Shown one piece after another: positions 9,339 to 20,138 of a stretch of DNA of 64,000 bases. The notes beneath the pieces are model-generated. The model saw only the letters and a program-made list of their open reading frames with translations, was not told the DNA's origin and made no database searches. How positions within the stretch are numbered: the first letter of the stretch is position 1; each line of letters starts with the position of its first letter. Position numbers and translations under genes: made by a program. Origin of the DNA: Rhizobium sp. BK196 (GTDB lineage: Bacteria > Pseudomonadota > Alphaproteobacteria > Rhizobiales > Rhizobiaceae); assembly GCF_014193255.1 (NCBI RefSeq), contig NZ_JACHZB010000002.1, positions 372,001-436,000 on the forward strand, written 5' to 3'.

Positions 9339-9483
9339 CGCTGCTTCACTCCGGTAACCAATATGGCAAAACTGGCCGAAATAATGAGGCAATTCTGTCA
9401 TCGCTTGCAATAGAGCGAGAGAATAGAATCCTTGTTCGGGCGGACTCTGGAGGAGATGTCTGCCGGGCAGGGAGGTGCGATCC

Positions 9484-10251
9484 GTGCAAATCCGCGGCGC
9501 AAGTTTCATCATTACTGGCGGCGGCTCAGGGCTCGGGGCGGCGACTGCACGTATGCTTGTCGAAGCCGGGGGACGTGTGACGATCGCCGATCTCAATTTC
9601 GAAGCAGGCGAGGCGATCGCCCGTGAGCTGGGACAGGATGCGCGCTTCATCAAGGCCGACGTGACCGATGAAGAGGACGGTGCGGCGGTGATTGCCACGG
9701 CCGCGGATGCCTTCGGGCCGCTTCGTGGGCTTATCAACTGCGCCGGCGTGGCGCCGGCCGAAAAGGTGATCGGGCGTGACGGCCCGCACCGGCTGGAGAG
9801 CTTTGTCCGAACGATCGGCATCAATCTCATCGGCACCTTCAACATGATCCGGCTTGCCGCTGCCGCTATCCAGGCTGCGCAACCGGATGCGGAGGGCGAG
9901 CGGGGCGTGATCGTTAATACGGCTTCGGCCGCCGCTTTCGACGGACAGATCGGTCAGGCAGCCTACGCCGCCTCCAAGGGCGGTGTCGCCGCGATGACGC
10001 TGCCGATCGCCCGCGAGCTTGCGCGTCACGGCATCCGCGCTGTGTCGATCGCCCCCGGCATATTCGAAACGCCGATGATGGCCGGCATGCCGACGGAGGT
10101 CAGGGAGGCGCTCGGTAAGAGCGTGCCTTTCCCACCGCGTCTCGGGCATCCGGCGGAGTTTGCCGCACTGGTGCGTCATATCCTGGAAAACAGCATGCTG
10201 AACGGCGAGGTCATCCGCCTCGACGGCGCACTGCGCATGGGTGCGCGCTGA
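9484..10251 (+). CDS. Short-chain dehydrogenase, probable 3-hydroxy-2-methylbutyryl-CoA dehydrogenase
   Basis: A 255-residue classical SDR. The Rossmann motif [10 protein letters not shown] is at the N-terminus, with the NCAGVAP motif, serine in [10 protein letters not shown], and YAASKGG as the catalytic Tyr/Lys. It is similar in layout to HSD10-type 3-hydroxyacyl-CoA dehydrogenases, which act in isoleucine breakdown. GTG at 9484 is preferred because GGGAGG ends 8 bases before it; a GTG at 9475 would add three residues but has no spaced ribosome site. A thiolase and an acyl-CoA dehydrogenase follow, completing a beta-oxidation set for the 2-methylbutyryl-CoA from isoleucine. Confidence 0.85.
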   Translation: MQIRGASFIITGGGSGLGAATARMLVEAGGRVTIADLNFEAGEAIARELGQDARFIKADVTDEEDGAAVIATAADAFGPLRGLINCAGVAPAEKVIGRDGPHRLESFVRTIGINLIGTFNMIRLAAAAIQAAQPDAEGERGVIVNTASAAAFDGQIGQAAYAASKGGVAAMTLPIARELARHGIRAVSIAPGIFETPMMAGMPTEVREALGKSVPFPPRLGHPAEFAALVRHILENSMLNGEVIRLDGALRMGAR

Positions 10252-10274
10252 GCGCCTGGCCCGAAGGAGGAAAC

Positions 10275-11462
10275 ATGGCCCTGCAGGACCCTATCGTCAT
10301 CGTCGGTGCAGCCCGTACGCCGATCGGCAGTTTTCAGGGTGAACTCAAGGACGCCGCGGCCCCTGAGCTTGGCGCAACCGCAATCCGCGCAGCACTTGAG
10401 CGTAGCGGTGTCGCCGCTGACGCAATCGAGGAGGTCATTTTCGGCTGTGTATTGCCGGCAGGACAAGGTCAGGCGCCGGCCCGTCAGGCGGCGATCCATG
10501 CCGGGCTGCCCTTTGCGACAGGCGCGACCACGGTCAACAAGATGTGCGGCTCCGGCATGAAGGCGGTTATGATGGTCCATGACCTCATTGCGGCGGAAAG
10601 CGCTTCGGTGGCGGTCGCAGGTGGCATGGAAAGCATGACGAACGCGCCCTATCTCCTTGATCGTGCCCGTGCGGGTTACAGGCTCGGGCATGGGCGGGTT
10701 GTGGATCACATGTTCCTCGACGGGCTGGAGGATGCTTATGACAAGGGGCGCTTGATGGGCAGCTTCGCGGAGGATTGCGCCGAAGCCTATCAGTTCACGC
10801 GCGAGGCGCAGGACGCCTATGCGATGACCTCGCTGACACGGGCGCAAAGGGCGATTGCTGAAGGCTATTTTGACAGAGAAATCATGCCCGTGACGGTGAA
10901 GTCCGGCAAGGCCGAGCAGGTGGCGAGCCGTGACGAACAACCTGGCAAGGCAAAGCCCGACAAGATCCCGACCCTGAAGCCCGCTTTCCGCGACGGCGGC
11001 ACGGTGACGGCTGCCAATTCCAGCTCTATTTCCGATGGTGCCGCTGCGCTCGTTCTGATGCGCCGCTCGGAGGCAGAGCGGCGTGGGCTGAAGCCGCTAG
11101 CCAGCATTCTCGGTCATGCCACGCATTCGCAGGCCCCAAATCTCTTCGCCACCGCGCCAATCGGCGCCTTGCAAAAGCTCTCCGATCGCACCGGCCTGCC
11201 GCTCTCCGAGGTCGATCTCTTCGAAATCAACGAGGCCTTCGCCGTCGTGGCCATGGCTGCGATGCGCGACCTCGACCTGCAGCACGATAGGGTCAATGTA
11301 CATGGCGGCGCTTGCGCGCTCGGGCACCCGATCGGTGCGTCCGGTGCGCGTATTCTGGTGACCCTGCTGTCGGCGCTGGAACGCTATGACCTGAAGCGCG
11401 GCATGGCTGCACTTTGCATCGGTGGCGGCGAAGCAACCGCCGTCGCCATCGAGCGGCACTAG
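10275..11462 (+). CDS. Acetyl-CoA C-acyltransferase (thiolase)
   Basis: A 395-residue thiolase. The acyl-accepting cysteine lies in [11 protein letters not shown], the second active-site region in [10 protein letters not shown] and [15 protein letters not shown], and the C-terminal catalytic cysteine in [11 protein letters not shown]. The length is typical of the family. AGGAGG lies 7 bases before the ATG. Thiolases cleave 3-ketoacyl-CoA to acetyl-CoA and a shorter acyl-CoA. Here the flanking SDR and branched-chain acyl-CoA dehydrogenase point to 2-methylacetoacetyl-CoA, giving acetyl-CoA and propionyl-CoA. A general acetoacetyl-CoA thiolase is the alternative. Confidence 0.9.
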   Translation: MALQDPIVIVGAARTPIGSFQGELKDAAAPELGATAIRAALERSGVAADAIEEVIFGCVLPAGQGQAPARQAAIHAGLPFATGATTVNKMCGSGMKAVMMVHDLIAAESASVAVAGGMESMTNAPYLLDRARAGYRLGHGRVVDHMFLDGLEDAYDKGRLMGSFAEDCAEAYQFTREAQDAYAMTSLTRAQRAIAEGYFDREIMPVTVKSGKAEQVASRDEQPGKAKPDKIPTLKPAFRDGGTVTAANSSSISDGAAALVLMRRSEAERRGLKPLASILGHATHSQAPNLFATAPIGALQKLSDRTGLPLSEVDLFEINEAFAVVAMAAMRDLDLQHDRVNVHGGACALGHPIGASGARILVTLLSALERYDLKRGMAALCIGGGEATAVAIERH

Positions 11463-11475
11463 GGAAGGGGAGCCG

Positions 11476-12603
11476 ATGATCCTTTCCGAACTTCAGCAGC
11501 AGATCCGCGATCTTGCCCGCGACTTCGCTCAGGAAAGGCTGGCGCCAGGGGCGGCGAAACGCGACCGGGAATCTCTCTTTCCCCGCGAAGAATTGAAAGA
11601 AATGGGCGAGCTTGGGCTGCTCGGCATGCTGGTGCCGGAGGCCTATGGCGGATCGGATACGGGCGTCATCGCTTATGCCGCAGCACTTGAGGAGATCGCC
11701 GCCGGCGACGGACCGTGCTCGACGATCATGAGCGTGCACAGTTCGGTCGGATGTGTGCCGATCCTGAAATTCGGCGATGAGGGGCAGCGCCAGCGCTTCC
11801 TGCCGAAGCTTGCCAGCGGCGAATGGATCGGCGGTTTTGCGCTGACCGAGCCGCAAGCCGGTTCCGATGCCTCGAACCTGAAGACACGAGCGCGGCGCGA
11901 CGGCGATGACTATGTGCTTGATGGGGCCAAGCAGTTCATCACCTCGGGCAAGAACGGGCAGGTCATCATCGTCTTTGCCGTCACCGATCCGGATGCCGGC
12001 AAAAAGGGCATCACCGCCTTCATCGTGCCGACGGATACGCCTGGTTATGAGGTTATCCGCGTTGAGGAAAAACTCGGACTGCATTCCTCCGACACCTGCC
12101 AGATCGCCTTCACCGGCATGCGCATTCCGGCCGAACTCAGGCTAGGCGAGGAGGGTGAGGGCTACCGGATCGCGCTTGCCAATCTCGAAGGAGGACGGAT
12201 CGGCATTGCGGCCCAGGCCGTCGGCATGGCGAAGGCGGCCTTCGAGGCGGCGCGCGACTACGCCCGCGAACGCAGCGCCTTCGGCAAGCCGATTGCCGAA
12301 CATCAAGCCGTCGCCTTCCGGCTCGCCGACATGGCGACCAGGATCGAGGCGGCGCGCCAGCTCGTTTTCCATGCGGCCTCGCTGAGGGAGGACGGGCAAC
12401 CTTGTCTGTCGGAAGCGTCGATGGCCAAGCTCTTCGCTTCGGAAATGGCTGAACGCGTCTGTTCCGACGCGATCCAGATCCACGGCGGCTATGGCTACAT
12501 GGCCGATTATCCGGTCGAACGCATCTACCGCGATGTGCGCATCTGCCAGATCTATGAGGGAACAAGCGACGTGCAGCGCATGGTAATTGCCCGCAACCTA
12601 TAA
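11476..12603 (+). CDS. Acyl-CoA dehydrogenase, probable short/branched-chain type
   Basis: A 375-residue acyl-CoA dehydrogenase starting [37 protein letters not shown] binds FAD and substrate. The C-terminus has [20 protein letters not shown], with the catalytic Glu at the standard position, unlike the isovaleryl enzyme encoded at 7113-8258. The ATG follows GGGGAG by 4 bases. Between the thiolase and the bkd genes it most likely oxidises 2-methylbutyryl-CoA and/or isobutyryl-CoA derived from isoleucine and valine. The chain-length preference cannot be read from the sequence. Confidence 0.9.
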   Translation: MILSELQQQIRDLARDFAQERLAPGAAKRDRESLFPREELKEMGELGLLGMLVPEAYGGSDTGVIAYAAALEEIAAGDGPCSTIMSVHSSVGCVPILKFGDEGQRQRFLPKLASGEWIGGFALTEPQAGSDASNLKTRARRDGDDYVLDGAKQFITSGKNGQVIIVFAVTDPDAGKKGITAFIVPTDTPGYEVIRVEEKLGLHSSDTCQIAFTGMRIPAELRLGEEGEGYRIALANLEGGRIGIAAQAVGMAKAAFEAARDYARERSAFGKPIAEHQAVAFRLADMATRIEAARQLVFHAASLREDGQPCLSEASMAKLFASEMAERVCSDAIQIHGGYGYMADYPVERIYRDVRICQIYEGTSDVQRMVIARNL

Positions 12604-12609
12604 CAATGA

Positions 12610-13896
<1,287 letters not shown>

Positions 13897-13897
13897 T

Positions 13898-14911
13898 ATG
13901 GCCCGGATGACGATGATCGAGGCCGTGCGCAGCGCCATGGACGTCTCGATGGCGCGCGACGACAATGTCGTGATCTTCGGTGAAGACGTCGGCTACTTCG
14001 GCGGCGTCTTCCGCTGCACGCAAGGTCTGCAGGCAAAATACGGAAAGACGCGCTGCTTCGACACGCCGATCAGCGAATCCGGCATTGTCGGCACAGCGAT
14101 CGGCATGGCGGCCTATGGGCTCAAGCCCTGCGTCGAAATCCAGTTCGCCGATTATATGTACCCGGCTTACGACCAGCTGACGCAGGAGGCGGCGCGTATC
14201 CGCTACCGTTCCAATGGCGATTTCACCTGCCCGATCGTCGTACGCATGCCGACCGGCGGCGGCATTTTCGGCGGCCAGACGCATAGCCAGAGCCCGGAAG
14301 CGCTGTTTACCCATGTCTGCGGCCTGAAAGTGGTGGTGCCGTCCAACCCCTATGACGCAAAGGGCCTGCTGATATCAGCGATCGAGGATCCCGATCCCGT
14401 CATGTTCCTGGAGCCGAAGCGGCTCTATAACGGACCTTTCGATGGCCATCACGAACGGCCGGTGACGCCCTGGTCGAAGCATGATCTCGGCGAGGTGCCG
14501 GAGGGGCATTTTACGATCCCGATCGGCAAGGCAGAAGTGCGGCGCACGGGCTCGGCCGTCACGGTCGTTGCCTATGGCACGATGGTGCATGTGGCGCTCG
14601 CCGCCGCCGAAGATGCCGGCATCGATGCGGAAGTAATCGATCTCCGGAGCCTTTTGCCGCTCGACCTCGATACGATCGTCAAATCCGTCACCAAGACCGG
14701 GCGCTGCGTCGTCGTGCATGAAGCAACTCTGACATCGGGTTTCGGCGCGGAGGTCGTGTCGCTGATTCAGGAACATTGCTTTTATCATCTGGAAGCCCCG
14801 GTCGTACGCGTCGCCGGCTGGGATACGCCCTATCCGCATGCGCAGGAGTGGGATTATTTCCCGGGACCCGGCCGCGTCGGACGAGCGCTTGCCGAAGTGA
14901 TGGAGGCCTGA
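13898..14911 (+). CDS. bkdA2: Branched-chain 2-keto acid dehydrogenase E1 beta subunit
   Basis: A 337-residue transketolase-type beta subunit starting MARMTMIEAVRSAMD. It has FGEDVGYFGGVFRCTQGL, DTPISESGIVGTAIGMA and the C-terminal TLTSGFGAEVVSLIQEHCF, all standard for E1 beta of branched-chain complexes. The frame is open upstream into bkdA1, but the ATG one base after the bkdA1 stop gives the family start. It forms the alpha2beta2 E1 component that loads the acyl group on lipoyl-E2. Confidence 0.94.
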   Translation: MARMTMIEAVRSAMDVSMARDDNVVIFGEDVGYFGGVFRCTQGLQAKYGKTRCFDTPISESGIVGTAIGMAAYGLKPCVEIQFADYMYPAYDQLTQEAARIRYRSNGDFTCPIVVRMPTGGGIFGGQTHSQSPEALFTHVCGLKVVVPSNPYDAKGLLISAIEDPDPVMFLEPKRLYNGPFDGHHERPVTPWSKHDLGEVPEGHFTIPIGKAEVRRTGSAVTVVAYGTMVHVALAAAEDAGIDAEVIDLRSLLPLDLDTIVKSVTKTGRCVVVHEATLTSGFGAEVVSLIQEHCFYHLEAPVVRVAGWDTPYPHAQEWDYFPGPGRVGRALAEVMEA

Positions 14912-14914
14912 ATC

Positions 14915-16144
14915 ATGGGCGAGTTCATCATCAAGATGCCCGACGTCGGCGAAGGCGTCGCCGAGGCAGAGCTTGTCGAATGGCATGTGAAGACCGGCGA
15001 TCCAGTACGCGAGGACATGGTGATCGCCGCCGTCATGACCGACAAGGCGACCGTCGAAATTCCCTCGCCAGTCAGCGGCACGGTCACCTGGCTTGCCGGT
15101 GAGATCGGCGATCGGATAGCCGTCAAGGCGCCGCTGGTGCGCATCGAGACGGCAAGCGGGGCCGGAGAGGTGGAGCCTGAGACCGCCCCTCAGCCGCAGC
15201 CGGCCGAGACTGTGAAGGCACAAGCTCCGAAACCTGTTGCAAAGGCGCCGGCGCCGGCAGCTCCGCCGGCTGAAAAGCCGCTCGCTGCGCCGTCGGTACG
15301 GCTGTTTGCCCGCGAGAGCGGTGTAGATCTGAGGCAGGTGCAGGGTACAGGTCCGGCCGGACGCATCCTGCGCGAAGATATCGAACAGTTCCTGAACCAG
15401 GGTTTGTCGCCCGCTCCGGCGCGTACCGGCCTGGCAAAGAAGACGACGACCGAGGAGATCAAGCTGACGGGTCTTCGGCGCCGCATTGCCGAAAAGATGG
15501 TGCTTTCGACCTCACGCATTCCCCACATCACCTATGTGGAGGAGGTGGATATGACGGCACTTGAGGAACTGCGCGCCACCATGAATGCCGACCGCAAGGC
15601 CGAGCATCCCAAGCTGACGGTGCTGCCCTTCCTGATGCGGGCGCTCGTCAAGGCGATTTCAGATCAGCCCGACGTCAACGCCACCTTCGACGACGACGCC
15701 GGCGTCATCACGCGCCATAGCGCTGTGCATATCGGCATTGCCACGCAGACGCCGGCGGGGCTCACCGTGCCCGTGGTGCGCCACGCCGAAGCGCGCGGCA
15801 TTTTCGATTGTGCAGCTGAAATGAACCGGCTGGCGGAAGCGGCGCGCTCCGGTACGGCCACCCGCGACGAACTGTCAGGCTCCACCATCACCATCAGCTC
15901 GCTCGGCGCGCTCGGCGGCATCGTTTCCACGCCCGTCATCAATCACCCGGAAGTGGCGATCATCGGCGTCAACAAGATTGCCACGCGGCCGGTCTGGGAC
16001 GGTGCGCAATTCGTGCCGCGCAAGATGATGAACCTCTCCTCCAGCTTCGATCACCGCATCATCGACGGCTGGGACGCGGCGACCTTCGTACAGCGCATCC
16101 GCACGCTGCTCGAAACGCCGGCGCTTATTTTCATCGAAGGCTGA
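14915..16144 (+). CDS. bkdB: Branched-chain 2-keto acid dehydrogenase E2 (dihydrolipoyl acyltransferase)
   Basis: A 409-residue E2. The lipoyl domain occupies about residues 1-80, with lipoyl-lysine in [15 protein letters not shown]. An Ala/Pro-rich linker ([16 protein letters not shown]) leads to the subunit-binding domain ([19 protein letters not shown]). The catalytic domain ends with [14 protein letters not shown], carrying the active-site His and Asp. It has a single lipoyl domain. It starts 3 bases after the bkdA2 stop and is followed 3 bases later by lpdV, so the four genes form one unit. Confidence 0.94.
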   Translation: MGEFIIKMPDVGEGVAEAELVEWHVKTGDPVREDMVIAAVMTDKATVEIPSPVSGTVTWLAGEIGDRIAVKAPLVRIETASGAGEVEPETAPQPQPAETVKAQAPKPVAKAPAPAAPPAEKPLAAPSVRLFARESGVDLRQVQGTGPAGRILREDIEQFLNQGLSPAPARTGLAKKTTTEEIKLTGLRRRIAEKMVLSTSRIPHITYVEEVDMTALEELRATMNADRKAEHPKLTVLPFLMRALVKAISDQPDVNATFDDDAGVITRHSAVHIGIATQTPAGLTVPVVRHAEARGIFDCAAEMNRLAEAARSGTATRDELSGSTITISSLGALGGIVSTPVINHPEVAIIGVNKIATRPVWDGAQFVPRKMMNLSSSFDHRIIDGWDAATFVQRIRTLLETPALIFIEG

Positions 16145-16147
16145 GCC

Positions 16148-17545
16148 ATGAAAGAGATTGTCTGCAAGCTCCTCGTCATCGGTGCCGGCCCCGGTGGTTA
16201 TGTCTGCGCCATCCGCGCCGGCCAGCTCGGTATCGATACCGTTATCGTCGAGGCCGGTAAGCCCGGCGGCACCTGCCTGACCGTCGGCTGCATCCCCTCC
16301 AAGGCGGTGATCCATGCCGCAGAGGAATTCGACGCCACGCAGAAAATGCTGACGGGCAAGAGTCCGATGGGCATCCGCGTCGAAGGCGTCTCGATCGATC
16401 TGGGAAAAACGATCAGCTGGAAGGACGGTATCGTCGGCCGGCTGACGAGTGGCGTCTCCGGCCTGTTGCAGAAGGCGCGCGTGAAGATCGTCCACGGCCG
16501 CGCCCATTTCCGCGACGGCAAGACCGTCGAGGTAGAGACAGAAATCGGCCAGCAGATCATTCGTGCCGAGACCGTCGTCATTGCTACCGGCTCCGATCCC
16601 GTGGAGCTCCCGAACCTGCCTTTCGGCGCCCGCGTTATTTCTTCGACCGAGGCGCTGTCTTTGGGCGAATTGCCGAAGAATCTCGTCGTGGTCGGCGGCG
16701 GTTATATCGGGCTGGAACTTGGGACAGCTTTTGCGAAGATGGGGTCACAGGTGACGGTGGTCGAGGCGACGCAGCAGGTGCTGCCGCAATATGATGCCGA
16801 TCTCGTGCGGCCCGTCATTCGCAAGATGACCGAGCGCGGCATCCGCGTCTTGACCGGGGCGAAGGCTGTCAGCCTTTCCGATGCTGGCGACGGACTTCTC
16901 GTCGAAACGCCTGACGGCCGGCAACAGGTGCTTGCTGCAGACCGTATTCTGGTGACCGTCGGCCGCCGTCCGAGAACGGCAGGCTCAGGCCTCGAAGAAC
17001 TCGATCTCGACCGCGCCGGCCCTTTTCTCAGGATCGACGATCGCTGCCGCACATCCATGCGCGGCATCTATGCCATCGGTGACGTTACCGGCGAGCCTAT
17101 GCTGGCGCATCGGGCCATGGCGCAGGGGGAAATGGTGGCGGAGATCGTTGCCGGAAAGAAGCGCGCCTGGGACAAGCGCTGCATTCCGGCGATCTGCTTT
17201 ACCGATCCGGAGATCGTCAGCGCCGGCCTGTCCCCGTCAGAAGCACGCGCCCAGGGCTATGATATCAGGACCGGCCAGTTTCCCTTCAGCGCCAATGGAC
17301 GGGCGATGACCATGCTCGCCGAGGAGGGATTCGTGCGGGTGGTGGCGCGGGCCGACACCAATCTGATCCTCGGCCTGCAGGCGGTGGGCGCTGGGGTCTC
17401 CGAACTTTCGGCCGCCTTCGCGCTTGCGATCGAAATGGGCGCGCGGCTGGAGGATATCGCCGGCACGATCCATGCGCATCCGACGCGCAGCGAGGCGGTC
17501 ATGGAAGCGGCGCTGAAAGCCCTCGGGAACGCTCTTCACATGTGA
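16148..17545 (+). CDS. lpdV: Dihydrolipoyl dehydrogenase (E3 of the Bkd complex)
   Basis: A 465-residue flavoprotein disulfide reductase. FAD is bound by VIGAGPGGYVCA; the redox pair is C43 and C48 in GGTCLTVGCIPSK. The NAD-binding segment is VVGGGYIGLELGTAFAKMG, and the C-terminal HAHPTRSE has the catalytic His-Glu pair. It reoxidises the lipoyl groups of BkdB. As the last gene of the bkd operon it is probably dedicated to this complex, matching LpdV of other bacteria. Confidence 0.93.
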   Translation: MKEIVCKLLVIGAGPGGYVCAIRAGQLGIDTVIVEAGKPGGTCLTVGCIPSKAVIHAAEEFDATQKMLTGKSPMGIRVEGVSIDLGKTISWKDGIVGRLTSGVSGLLQKARVKIVHGRAHFRDGKTVEVETEIGQQIIRAETVVIATGSDPVELPNLPFGARVISSTEALSLGELPKNLVVVGGGYIGLELGTAFAKMGSQVTVVEATQQVLPQYDADLVRPVIRKMTERGIRVLTGAKAVSLSDAGDGLLVETPDGRQQVLAADRILVTVGRRPRTAGSGLEELDLDRAGPFLRIDDRCRTSMRGIYAIGDVTGEPMLAHRAMAQGEMVAEIVAGKKRAWDKRCIPAICFTDPEIVSAGLSPSEARAQGYDIRTGQFPFSANGRAMTMLAEEGFVRVVARADTNLILGLQAVGAGVSELSAAFALAIEMGARLEDIAGTIHAHPTRSEAVMEAALKALGNALHM

Positions 17546-17549
17546 GGAT

Positions 17550-17590
17550 CATCGGACAGTATCGCCCGCATTCACTCTGTGCGGGATTCC
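17550..17590. terminator. Possible weak terminator between lpdV and the XRE gene
   Basis: CCCGCA and TGCGGG near 17567-17587 can form a 6-bp stem in the short gap between two convergent genes, overlapping the last codons of the XRE gene. There is no T-run, so Rho-independent termination is uncertain. Confidence 0.3.
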
Positions 17591-18030
17591 TGTTCGTCCA
17601 TTCTCAACGCGTTCCGCGGAACGTCGCCGCTTTCGGCCTGCGCCATCGCCTTGACGAGTGAGATGACCGTCTCGCGAATACGCCGGTCCTCGATCTTCAT
17701 GAAGGCCCTGTTGAGGACGAGGCCTTCCTTCGACCGCAGAAATTCTGCGACCGGGTCGACAGGGGCAGACAAATCAAGGCCCGCAAGGCTCGGCGCTTCC
17801 CAATCATCCTGCTCGAAAAAGAAAGCCGGCGAGGTGCGCAGTACATCGGCGATCTTCTGCAGGCGGCTTGCGCCGATGCGATTGATGCCCTTTTCGTATT
17901 TCTGAACCTGCTGGAAGGTAACGCCGATCTGTTCGGCGAGCCGCTCCTGGCTCATGCCGAGAAGTTGTCTGCGCCTGCGCATGCGCATGCCGACATAGGT
18001 ATCAATCGCGTTCGGTGTCTTGACGTTCAT
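17572..18030 (-). CDS. XRE-family transcriptional regulator, PraR/SinR-like
   Basis: A 152-residue protein starting MNVKTPNAIDTYVGMRMRRR. Residues of about 15-70 form a helix-turn-helix of the XRE type (GMSQERLAEQIGVTFQQVQKY then EKGINRIGASRLQKIADVL). The C-terminal half is typical of the rhizobial PraR-like family, whose known members regulate quorum sensing, biofilm and surface traits. AGAAGG lies about 6 bases before the ATG. It is convergent with the bkd operon and unlikely to belong to it. Its targets cannot be read from the sequence. Confidence 0.85.
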   Translation of the reverse strand: MNVKTPNAIDTYVGMRMRRRRQLLGMSQERLAEQIGVTFQQVQKYEKGINRIGASRLQKIADVLRTSPAFFFEQDDWEAPSLAGLDLSAPVDPVAEFLRSKEGLVLNRAFMKIEDRRIRETVISLVKAMAQAESGDVPRNALRMDEQESRTE

Positions 18031-18256
18031 GGCTTACCTTCTGTCTCTTTCGCATTCATTCCACAGACTTGTAGACGGCATCGGATCGCTTTTCCACGAT
18101 TTGTTTTTAATACCGCATGATGGCGGATGTTGGCCGGCTCTGCTTTCGATGAGCTTGACGCAGAATACAACGCGCGTTAGGAGCAGGACGCAGGCGGCCG
18201 GCCATTCCTCGATCACTACCCACGCACCAGCGTCATCATCGCCATCAACCTGAGCT
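18031..18256. other. Intergenic region upstream of the XRE gene
   Basis: About 225 bases between the XRE start and the stop of the glycosyltransferase gene, both on the minus strand. It should contain the XRE promoter. No clear site was recognised. Confidence 0.3.
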
Positions 18257-19396
18257 TCACGCGATGTGGTGCGATTGTTCGGCATCGCGGCGATGTGTGA
18301 CGCGTCGCGATGCCGCAACTTCGATGTAAAATTGCAGCACCTTGGCAACGCCTGCCGCTCGGGAGAAAGGCTCCATGTCGTAGTCCATGCGCGCCAAACG
18401 GCTATCGGCGTCGGACCCAAGCGCATCCGCCAGAGCTTCCGACAGATTTTCGACGGAGCCCGGCTCGACGAAGCGCACCGGATGTTCACGCAGATATTCC
18501 GACGGCCCCTCTGTCGCCGAGGCGATGATCGGCAGCCCCTCATGCATCGCCTCGAGAATGGCAAGCCCCGCCGATTCCTCGCGTGACGGCGAGACGAAGA
18601 GATCCAGATTGCGCAGGAACCCCGGCACATTGTCGCAATGGCCGAGCAGATGGACGCGGCTGTCGCCCTTGGCAAGCTTTTCCAGTGCTGGGCGTTGCGG
18701 TCCTTCACCTGCGATCACCAGGGCAGCGTCTGCAGGTGCGGCCCGCACAAAGGCCGATATCAGAACGTCGTTTCCTTTGCTGGGATGAAGGCGACCGACC
18801 GCACCGACGAGCCTGGTTCCAGGCGGAATGTCCAACTCGGAGCGCAGGTTGAGAGCCTTGCCATGCTTGACCTCCGGCAACCAGTTCCAAACCAGACCCG
18901 CATGTCCGGTATAGGCGCCGAGGCGCGGCAACTGTGCCCGGTTCACACAAATCACCCCGTCGAGCCGCGCGTGCTGCTTGGCTTTGAACCCGACATGCAA
19001 AGTGGCAACTCTGGTGACGGTATCAGGAACAGTCGCAAGCGCCTTGCAGCCGGAGCTTAGATGACCATGCGCGATGTCGATGCCTGCCATGGCGATCAGC
19101 CGTCGCAGCCGCATGCGCCGCAGAAACGGTGTCGTAAACCGGTGAAGGATGACCTGCCGGTTGACAAGCTCGGCGACCGGGAGGCCGCGTGGCACGACAA
19201 GATGGACCTCGTGCCCGAGGGCGGCTTGCCCGTTTGCGAGATCGATGCAGTATCGCTCCGATCCTGCAAGTTCGGACGCAAACAGCACATGCAGGATACG
19301 TTTTGTTGCGGGTGGCATGCAATCGGCTGAATAATCGCCGCCCGCCTGAAATTGCTGAATCTGCTTCACTTTCACGTTCGGGTCTTTATTGGCCAT
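18257..19396 (-). CDS. GT-B glycosyltransferase, family 4-like
   Basis: A 379-residue cytoplasmic glycosyltransferase. The N-terminal Rossmann domain has ILHVLFASELAGSERYCIDLAN, the GxE-like substrate loop, and HGHLSSGCKAL. The C-terminal donor domain has LVGAVGRLHPSKGNDVLI, LVIAGEGPQRPALEKLA and PSREESAGLAILEAMHEGLP, the EX7E nucleotide-sugar motif of family 4. It probably adds a sugar to a polysaccharide or lipopolysaccharide core. ATG at 19396 was chosen; a TTG five codons upstream is possible. It stands alone, so acceptor and donor are unknown. Confidence 0.85.
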   Translation of the reverse strand: MANKDPNVKVKQIQQFQAGGDYSADCMPPATKRILHVLFASELAGSERYCIDLANGQAALGHEVHLVVPRGLPVAELVNRQVILHRFTTPFLRRMRLRRLIAMAGIDIAHGHLSSGCKALATVPDTVTRVATLHVGFKAKQHARLDGVICVNRAQLPRLGAYTGHAGLVWNWLPEVKHGKALNLRSELDIPPGTRLVGAVGRLHPSKGNDVLISAFVRAAPADAALVIAGEGPQRPALEKLAKGDSRVHLLGHCDNVPGFLRNLDLFVSPSREESAGLAILEAMHEGLPIIASATEGPSEYLREHPVRFVEPGSVENLSEALADALGSDADSRLARMDYDMEPFSRAAGVAKVLQFYIEVAASRRVTHRRDAEQSHHIA

Positions 19397-20138
19397 AATC
19401 GCTGTTCCCAATGACAGGACGCGACTACGGCACGCAGCCAGGTGAAAGTGGATAAAGTCTTGTTAAGAGATGTGGGCGATCTCTCGTCAGAACCGCGTCA
19501 GGCGTTGGACGCTCGATACAAGATGTTGCGGTGGACGCGGCGTTTACGAAGAGCCAATACTTCGCAAGATCACGGTATGCGAACCGAAAAAACTCCCCAG
19601 GGCCACGATCACAACGTAACACCATGGGGCAAGGAAGAGTGCCGTGGCCAAACAGGACGAGAGACAATAGTTGGCAGCCGCCCGCTGTTTTCGGCCGGTT
19701 CCCTGACGAGCCCAGCTGCCGAGCGACGCAAGACACGAGCCTGTGCAAAGTGTTGCAAGAAACACGAACTGGACACAGCTTGCCCCGACCAGGAAAAGCA
19801 CGAGAGCGCATATTGCGAAGTTGATCGTCTCTCGACTGGCGATCGAAAAAGAAAACCGGGTGCGAAGCCAGTTCTTAGCGAGACGTATCGACGACCTATC
19901 CGAGGCCGGCTTTCTGGTCATCATCGGTGGTTCCAGGTGGACGAAACCAACTACGCCACAGATCTCCGCGAAGGTGGATGAAGTGATGTTAAGAGGCGTT
20001 TCGAGCATGGGCTTGTTCGATGCGAGGCTCTGTCCTTGAAGCGGATCGCCGGTCTTCAAAAGACCGCATGATGCCACGATCTCGGTCGCCAGCCAGGCAC
20101 GGTTGATCTAGCTTGCTTGTTTCGGCGCTTGCGATCGC
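19397..20138. other. Gene-poor region between the glycosyltransferase and the histidine kinase
   Basis: These 740 bases hold only one doubtful reading frame (see 19544-20077). The plus-strand frames are Arg/Cys-rich and look non-coding. The region may be a decayed gene or long leader; no repeat or mobile element was recognised. Confidence 0.4.
19544..20077 (-). CDS. Doubtful hypothetical membrane protein
   Basis: An open frame of 177 codons starting with GTG, or shorter from an ATG at 20008. The first 75 residues have no features. The C-terminal half has two or three hydrophobic stretches (INFAICALVLFLVGASCVQF, and a second ending YVVIVALGSFFG) that look like membrane segments separated by a basic loop. 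No ribosome site is clear at any start. It may be a small membrane protein or chance. No family was recognised. Confidence 0.3.
   Translation of the reverse strand: MASCGLLKTGDPLQGQSLASNKPMLETPLNITSSTFAEICGVVGFVHLEPPMMTRKPASDRSSIRLAKNWLRTRFSFSIASRETINFAICALVLFLVGASCVQFVFLATLCTGSCLASLGSWARQGTGRKQRAAANYCLSSCLATALFLAPWCYVVIVALGSFFGSHTVILRSIGSS

Noticed and set aside
9402-9845. Extended N-terminus of the AraC regulator (about 150 codons)
   Set aside because: It overlaps the divergent SDR gene and is Ser/Pro/Ala-rich; the family start is at 9338.
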